Shown here piece by piece: positions 59,640 to 64,000 of a DNA stretch of 64,000 nt (the first letter of the stretch is position 1; every line of letters begins with the position of its first letter). The translations under genes were made by a program, and so were the position numbers. Where the stretch lies: positions 36,005,914 through 36,069,913 of the forward strand of contig NC_090259.1 of the NCBI RefSeq assembly GCF_037325665.1, read 5' to 3'. The notes under the pieces are model-generated. The model ran no database searches, was not told the DNA's origin, and saw only the letters and a list, made by a program, of their open reading frames with translations. This stretch comes from Littorina saxatilis (taxonomy: Eukaryota > Mollusca > Gastropoda > Littorinimorpha > Littorinidae).

Positions 59640-60720
59640 CCCCCGATCCAGTCACCCCCCCCCCCAGCCTCTACCCTTTTGGTAGCAGGCGGCCTCTTCC
59701 GGGTTCTTCCGGCTTGGCTGTCTCGGACAAGCAGCCTATGGAGCATGGGGGTGATTCGATCGGGGTTCCGCCTTCCTTGGCAGGAAGGCAAAGCCCCTTC
59801 GTCCAGGGCGCCGGCCAACTTCCGGTTTCCGGTCAGCCCAGACGCTCAGGAGACTTTACAGGCGGAAATCCTTCTCTTTCTGCGGAAGCAGGCTATAGAG
59901 GAGTTTTTCGGCCACCCCTTCTTGGGACTTTACGGCAGAATTTTGGTCGTCCCCGGGGTGTTGCACCAAGGCATGGTGTTCGATTCACGGGAGTGGGCAG
60001 TCCGTCCCACTCAACGTCGTTTATACAAACTGCAGGCGCGCCCTTTTCAGGCGGCGCTCAGTTCAGTCTGGAATCCGACGTCACACGGCTGGGACGTCTC
60101 AGTTCCGTTTCGGGGTCTGGTTACAGCAGACCACGCCTCAGTGGATGAACACTCCTTGGCTTCTGCAGGGAGTGCCCATAGCGCTTCCTCCTCCTTACAC
60201 GCATCTCTTTGCGGGCGCAGCACAAAAGGGCTGCGGGGCTCACTTGGACACGCACACGACTTCCGGTCGGTGGTCACAAGAGCAGCGGCTATGGCACAGC
60301 ATTCGCCTCGAGCTCGAGGCGGTCTTTCTGGGTTTTCATCACTTTCTCTCCGCCTTCCAGGGCACCCATGTGTTGTTTCTTTACGACAACACGGCGGTCT
60401 CTGCTTATTCCAACAAACAGGGCGGGTCCCGATCTCGGCTGTGGTCCAGCCGAGCATGCGAGACTCTTTCTTAGTGCGCCCGCCATCAGATCCTGATCTC
60501 GGCTCGCTATCTGCCCGGCTGCCTGAACGTCCTTGCCGACGTCATCAGCCGTTCCTTCCAGATCCTCCACACGGAGTGGACCATCACCCATCAGGCGCTC
60601 CTCCTTCTTTGGGCGCAGGTAGAGCGTCCGATGGTCGTCCTTTTCGCCACGAGTTTTTCACGTCGCCTCCCGATCGTTGTGTCTGTTTCCGGACCCGGAA
60701 GCTTGGCAGATCGACGCGAT
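59640..60720 (+). pseudogene. reverse transcriptase remnant and RNase H region of DIRS-type element 3 (fossil)
   Basis: Segments near 59850-59960 resemble the start of a DIRS reverse transcriptase, and segments near 60190-60450 resemble its RNase H (HLFAGAAQKGCGAHLD, and LELEAVFLGFHHFLSAF). The palm with the YLDD signature, present in element 1, was not recognised here. Treat as incomplete. Confidence 0.55.
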
Positions 60721-61059
60721 GACGATCAGCTGGACAGGGCTAGAGGCTTACGCCTTCCCTCCCACTCCACTCATCGGAAGGGTTCAGCCTAAAGCCGACT
60801 TAGAGCGGCTTCGTCTCCTTCTCGTGGCACCGCGCCGGCCCAGTCAGCATTAGTTCCCGGACCCCATGCGGCTCGCCAGCGGCCCGCCAATCCCGCTCGG
60901 CCGCCGGCGAGGGGAGCTTTTCCAGCCCAGAACGGGGACTCTGCACAATCGCCCCGAGGGCCTGGATCCTCACGCCTGGAGAGGGTTCGGAGATCACTGG
61001 GGTGCTCAGGCGCCTCCGTTTTCGCTTTGGACTTAGGCCAGAAGGCTCACAGGCGTTCC

Positions 61060-62070
61060 ACCTCCTCTGTCTACTAGTCACACTGGCTGGCTTGGACTCG
61101 ATGGTTTGCGGCTGACAATGTTGTCCCGGTCGCCCTGCGATCAATGCAGGTCGCAAACCATCTGGCATGGCTCTCCGCTCGGGGACGCGCCGCGTCCACT
61201 TTGCGCGCTCGCCGCTCAGCCATCTCTGTTACTTTTAAGCAACTTGGACGCTCCATCTCCCTCGGGGGAGTTATCGCGAGTGTGCTAAAGGGCGCGGCCC
61301 TCAGTTCTGCAACGGAGAGAACTTCTGTCCCGGCTTGGGACGTTCTTCTAGTACTCGAATTTCTCCGTTCTAGTGCTTTTGAACCTTTACAAGACGCTAG
61401 TCTCTCTGACCTTACGCGCAAAACTCTCATGCTCATACTGCTCGCTTCCGCGCGGAGGGGCAGTGAGATCCACGGCCTCTCAGGCCTAGACCGGGATATC
61501 ACTTTCGAAAGAGACGGCTCGGTTTCACTGCGTTTCCGTCCCGATTTTCTCGCCAAGAATCAAAAACCTGGTCAACTTTCACCGATCATTTCATTCGGCC
61601 TCTCCGGGACATTTTTAGCCCCCGGCGATCCGGATCTTTTTAACTGTCCGGTACGCGCGTTTAAGGCTTACTTGTCGCGCACCGCTCCGTTTCGAGCATC
61701 TGCTCCGAAGTTGTTGTTTATTTCGATCATTTCAGCCCGAAATAAAGACTTTGCAAAAACCACGCTTTCCAGATGGTCTTCCACACTTATAAGGCATGCT
61801 TATCAGTGGTGGCAGACAAAAAAAAGGGGGGGGGGCAGTCAGTCCTTCCTCCTCGATCACCTCGGACGCACGAGGCTTGAGCGTGGGCAACTTCCTTAGC
61901 TGTCCTCAAGTCTGGAAGGATGTCAGACGTCCTCAAAGCTGCATACTGGACGGCTCAAGATGTCTTCCTCAGCTACTACCTCCGGGGCATCGCCAGCACT
62001 CATCCGGACGGTACCAACTGCCTCCCAGCTATGGTTGCCGCAGGCCAGATACTTCCAAGAGATTAATGTG
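61060..62070 (+). pseudogene. tyrosine recombinase region of DIRS-type element 3 (fossil)
   Basis: The longest segment (61144-61840) reads like a phage-integrase-type recombinase: an N-terminal core-binding-like part (HLAWLSARGRAASTLRARRS) and a catalytic start with LLASARRGSEIHGLSGLDRD, where the Arg in SARRGSE fits the first catalytic Arg. The C-terminal region follows to about 62070. DIRS elements use this enzyme for integration instead of an integrase of the retroviral type. It is not intact. Confidence 0.7.
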
Positions 62071-62100
62071 AGTATCCCACCGCCTTTATGTGCAATCTGC

Positions 62101-62190
62101 CATTTATGTGAGTTGAGGTAAGAATATGTGATTGAATCGAAAATTTCAAAACTAAATTTTCATTTAATTAATATACTTACTCAACTCACA
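62101..62190. repeat. internal complementary region of DIRS-type element 3
   Basis: atgtgagttgaggtaagaat is joined through an AT-rich centre to atacttactcaactcacat, copying both outer ends of the element. Confidence 0.88.
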
Positions 62191-62824
62191 TCGTTTATAC
62201 CCTCCCATCCATCCCCGCTAACATTATATGTGTTACAGGTGTGTGTTTCCGTGGGGGAATGACGGCCGGTAGTAGGACCGCGCATGCGCGGGTTACCGGT
62301 AGGGGAGGTGACTCCCGTCCTTGACTACGGACTTTGTTTTCTTTGGGAGTTACTTCCCCCCTTACCAGGGTCGAGTACTACTTCAATATCTTAGCAATGA
62401 ACTGAAGTTGATGCCATTTATGTGAGTTGAGTAAGTATATTAATTAAATGAAAATTTAGTTTTGAAATTTTCGATTTAACACCAAATAAAGAAAGAATTC
62501 AGGCATGGGAATTGTCCGCCAAAAGGCAAATTCCCGCCGAATTTTATTTTTGTTCCGCCGAAAAAGCAAAAGTGTCCGCCAAAAAAATAAATGGGGGAGG
62601 CAAAAATGGTTCTGAAAACTGAATTTAATGGCAAACTCGGAGCTCAGATGACACCAAATTGCACAATTTGGGTGCTTTGGAGAAAATTGTTTCGGGGGGG
62701 GGGGGGGGGGGGGGCATGCCCCCGGACCCCCCTAGTAAGGCTAGGCGCATCGCACCGTCGACTTTGATATTACTTACACATATTCAGCCTTTTTAACTTT
62801 TTTCGATTCTCATGCCTGGTAATT

Positions 62825-63360
62825 CCCAATAGAGAGTGTCTGCAGTGCTACTTTTCAGTGTGGAAAATGATTTATGACAGCTATACGGAGTGAGAATCAG
62901 AAATGAGTAACCAGGGCTCACAAGAAAGAGCGCACTGCAGCATGCTTGCGATTATTTGTTTGAGCATGGCAATTTTAAGCTTGGCGTAACAGCGTAGCAA
63001 TTTGTCTTAAAACGTAGCATGCTAAGGTCACTCTAATGAAAGAAAGCCTGTCCAAACTTATATCTCATACTTCTCACTACTGCCTGAAAGCAACATAGAA
63101 TTACAATTACTCTGACAAAACCGTGTGCAGAAATGCCTTCTCTTTTCGGTGCAAATAAATCCACCCACATTCACCTTTTATTTTCTGAAAACAGCACATC
63201 TCCGGAGTATACACATCGTGTTAGCTAGCGTGACATGCAACACTTGGCAAACGCGTGACAGAAGAAGAATAAGGGCAGAATGAGATACTGAAAGGAGAGA
63301 AAGAAGAAACAGTAGAGGAAGAGCCCTACAAGCTTTAGTCCGCACAGTAATTATTAAATT
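62825..63360. other. unannotated stretch
   Basis: No gene, repeat boundary or RNA could be supported here. Confidence 0.4.
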
Positions 63361-64000
63361 AATAATTTTATTTAATTACTTTTCGCGGAAATTTAACCAC
63401 GGCGTCTACGGAAGGGGATGCACGTTTTTGCTTCTTTGGAAAGCATGGGTCTACGGAAGGGTATGCATATTTTTCCTTCTTTGAGAAGCATGGGTCCGCA
63501 TGGCCCCACAATGTCTTTGTGTGTAGTCGATAACCTGGTCGGGCAAAGGTTAAGGAGATTTTCTGAGCTGGACCTGAGATAGCGAGAGGGTTCGTAAATG
63601 TAAAGTAACGAGGATAGGTATGGGGGAAGAGTGCCAAAGTGCCGAAAAAGCAAGACACGCTATCTTGTACTCCACTCTGGCTTCAACAGGAAGCCACTGG
63701 AACTTTATGAGGAGAGGTGTAGCTTACGCAGCACAACCCGCCGGGGTCAGGGTCCAATTTAGCCAACAGCAGCAGCCCAGTTGAGCAGGATTAACAGCTG
63801 TTCCAACATGTGGTCACAGTTCTGAACCTTTTGGAGGAGGTAAAGGAGGGTTGAAGGGAACACCAGACAGAACCAAGTTGTAGTAGTTAAGCCTAGAGAG
63901 GATAAGAGAGGAAACTAACTGAACAGAAAGTTGACAACCTTGCTCTCAGCTTGTGGATTATTACCTACACACGTGTCAAAGTAGTTGTGCTTGACTCGGG
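63360..64000 (-). pseudogene. decayed LINE reverse-transcriptase C-terminal region
   Basis: On the minus strand, segments read PLLIKFQWLPVEARVEYKIA and PPYLSSLLYIYEPSRYLRSS, the typical end of CR1/L2/RTE-like LINE ORF2 (consensus LHWLPVRxRIxYK, then PxYLxxLLxxYxPSRxLRSS). Several frame changes separate the segments, so it is non-coding. A unit with aagcatgggtctacggaag is duplicated at 63430-63500. The element continues past the right edge. Confidence 0.8.

Larger units (their letters stand above)
56549..62477 (+). mobile_element. DIRS-type retrotransposon 3 (fossil)
   Basis: This is a 5.9-kb element inserted in a SINE without an evident target duplication, as usual for DIRS. Inverted terminal repeats of about 200 bp at both ends (56549-56750; about 62258-62477) differ at roughly one position in the shared part, so it is the youngest-looking of the three. 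The internal complementary region is at 62101-62190. In order: a Ser/Gly-rich gag-like region from about 56947, a gag core at about 58604-59633, a region with reverse-transcriptase edge and RNase H similarity at about 59640-60720, and a tyrosine recombinase at about 61060-62070. It is broken: another repeat is inserted in the gag region, part of the reverse transcriptase seems absent, and there are a few smaller lesions. Confidence 0.88.
56158..62495 (+). mobile_element. SINE, short form, split by DIRS-type element 3
   Basis: The SINE head and body lie at 56158-56548 and its last bases (aacaccaaataaagaaag) at 62478-62495. The 13-bp target duplication aattcaggcatgg flanks the pair (56145-56157, 62496-62508). 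The break is in the cgacgttaaacacc stretch near the SINE tail. Confidence 0.9.
56149..62818. mobile_element. small DNA element split by a SINE and a DIRS-type element
   Basis: The outer element starts caggcatgg at 56149 (interrupted after 56157) and resumes at 62500, where the target duplication repeats that start. It ends attctcatgcctg at 62818. The 13-bp inverted repeats have one mismatch, and gtaatt flanks the whole (56143-56148, 62819-62824). The uninterrupted element would be about 320 bp. It contains tccgcc-rich words and a poly-G run (62694-62714). Confidence 0.75.

Overview
The window looks like nuclear DNA of a marine mollusc, most likely a caenogastropod snail of the periwinkle type. 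Three things point there: intron-rich animal genes with canonical splice sites, long CA/GT and homopolymer tracts, and interspersed repeats (a SINE ending in an AAAG-type tail, tRNA-derived SINEs, TCAAGGTCA-rich elements) that I remember from gastropod genomes. The species is an inference; there are no bacterial-style genes or operons.

Two host genes can be modelled exon by exon. LRRIQ3 (leucine-rich repeats and IQ motif) runs on the minus strand in seven coding exons from 34750 down to 14580, giving a 781-residue reading frame. OGG1 (8-oxoguanine DNA glycosylase) runs on the plus strand in seven coding exons from 36537 to 52696, giving a 439-residue frame with the catalytic Lys315 and Asp334. 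They are head to head, and a compact candidate shared promoter lies at about 36464-36544 with YY1-like, ETS-like and E2F-like motifs. A THAP-like zinc-finger exon (37645-37857) sits alone in OGG1 intron 1. A possible last exon of an unidentified minus-strand gene lies at 55017-55166.

Most of the rest is mobile DNA. Bases 1-9400 hold an inverted-repeat element, Helitron-like elements, a foldback and a long SINE. Bases 9400-14450 hold repeat tracts, a 5'-truncated LINE, a Tc1-like MITE and a SINE. LRRIQ3 introns carry a TCAAGGTCA-rich repeat (19.2-20.0 kb), the first DIRS-type retrotransposon (21.5-29.8 kb, itself hit by a piggyBac-like MITE, another MITE and two SINEs) and a pogo-like MITE. 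OGG1 introns carry nested palindromes, a CA-rich minisatellite, a TTAA-flanked element, an 87-bp minisatellite built from OGG1's own intron 1/exon 2 boundary, a decayed mariner and the second DIRS-type element (45.2-50.8 kb). Downstream, a third DIRS-type element (56.5-62.5 kb) sits inside a SINE that sits inside a small DNA element, and a decayed LINE lies at the right edge.

The three DIRS-type elements are treated as fossils. Each has inverted terminal repeats and the internal complementary region diagnostic of DIRS. Their repeats are almost identical within each element, so all look recent, but their coding regions are broken or incomplete.
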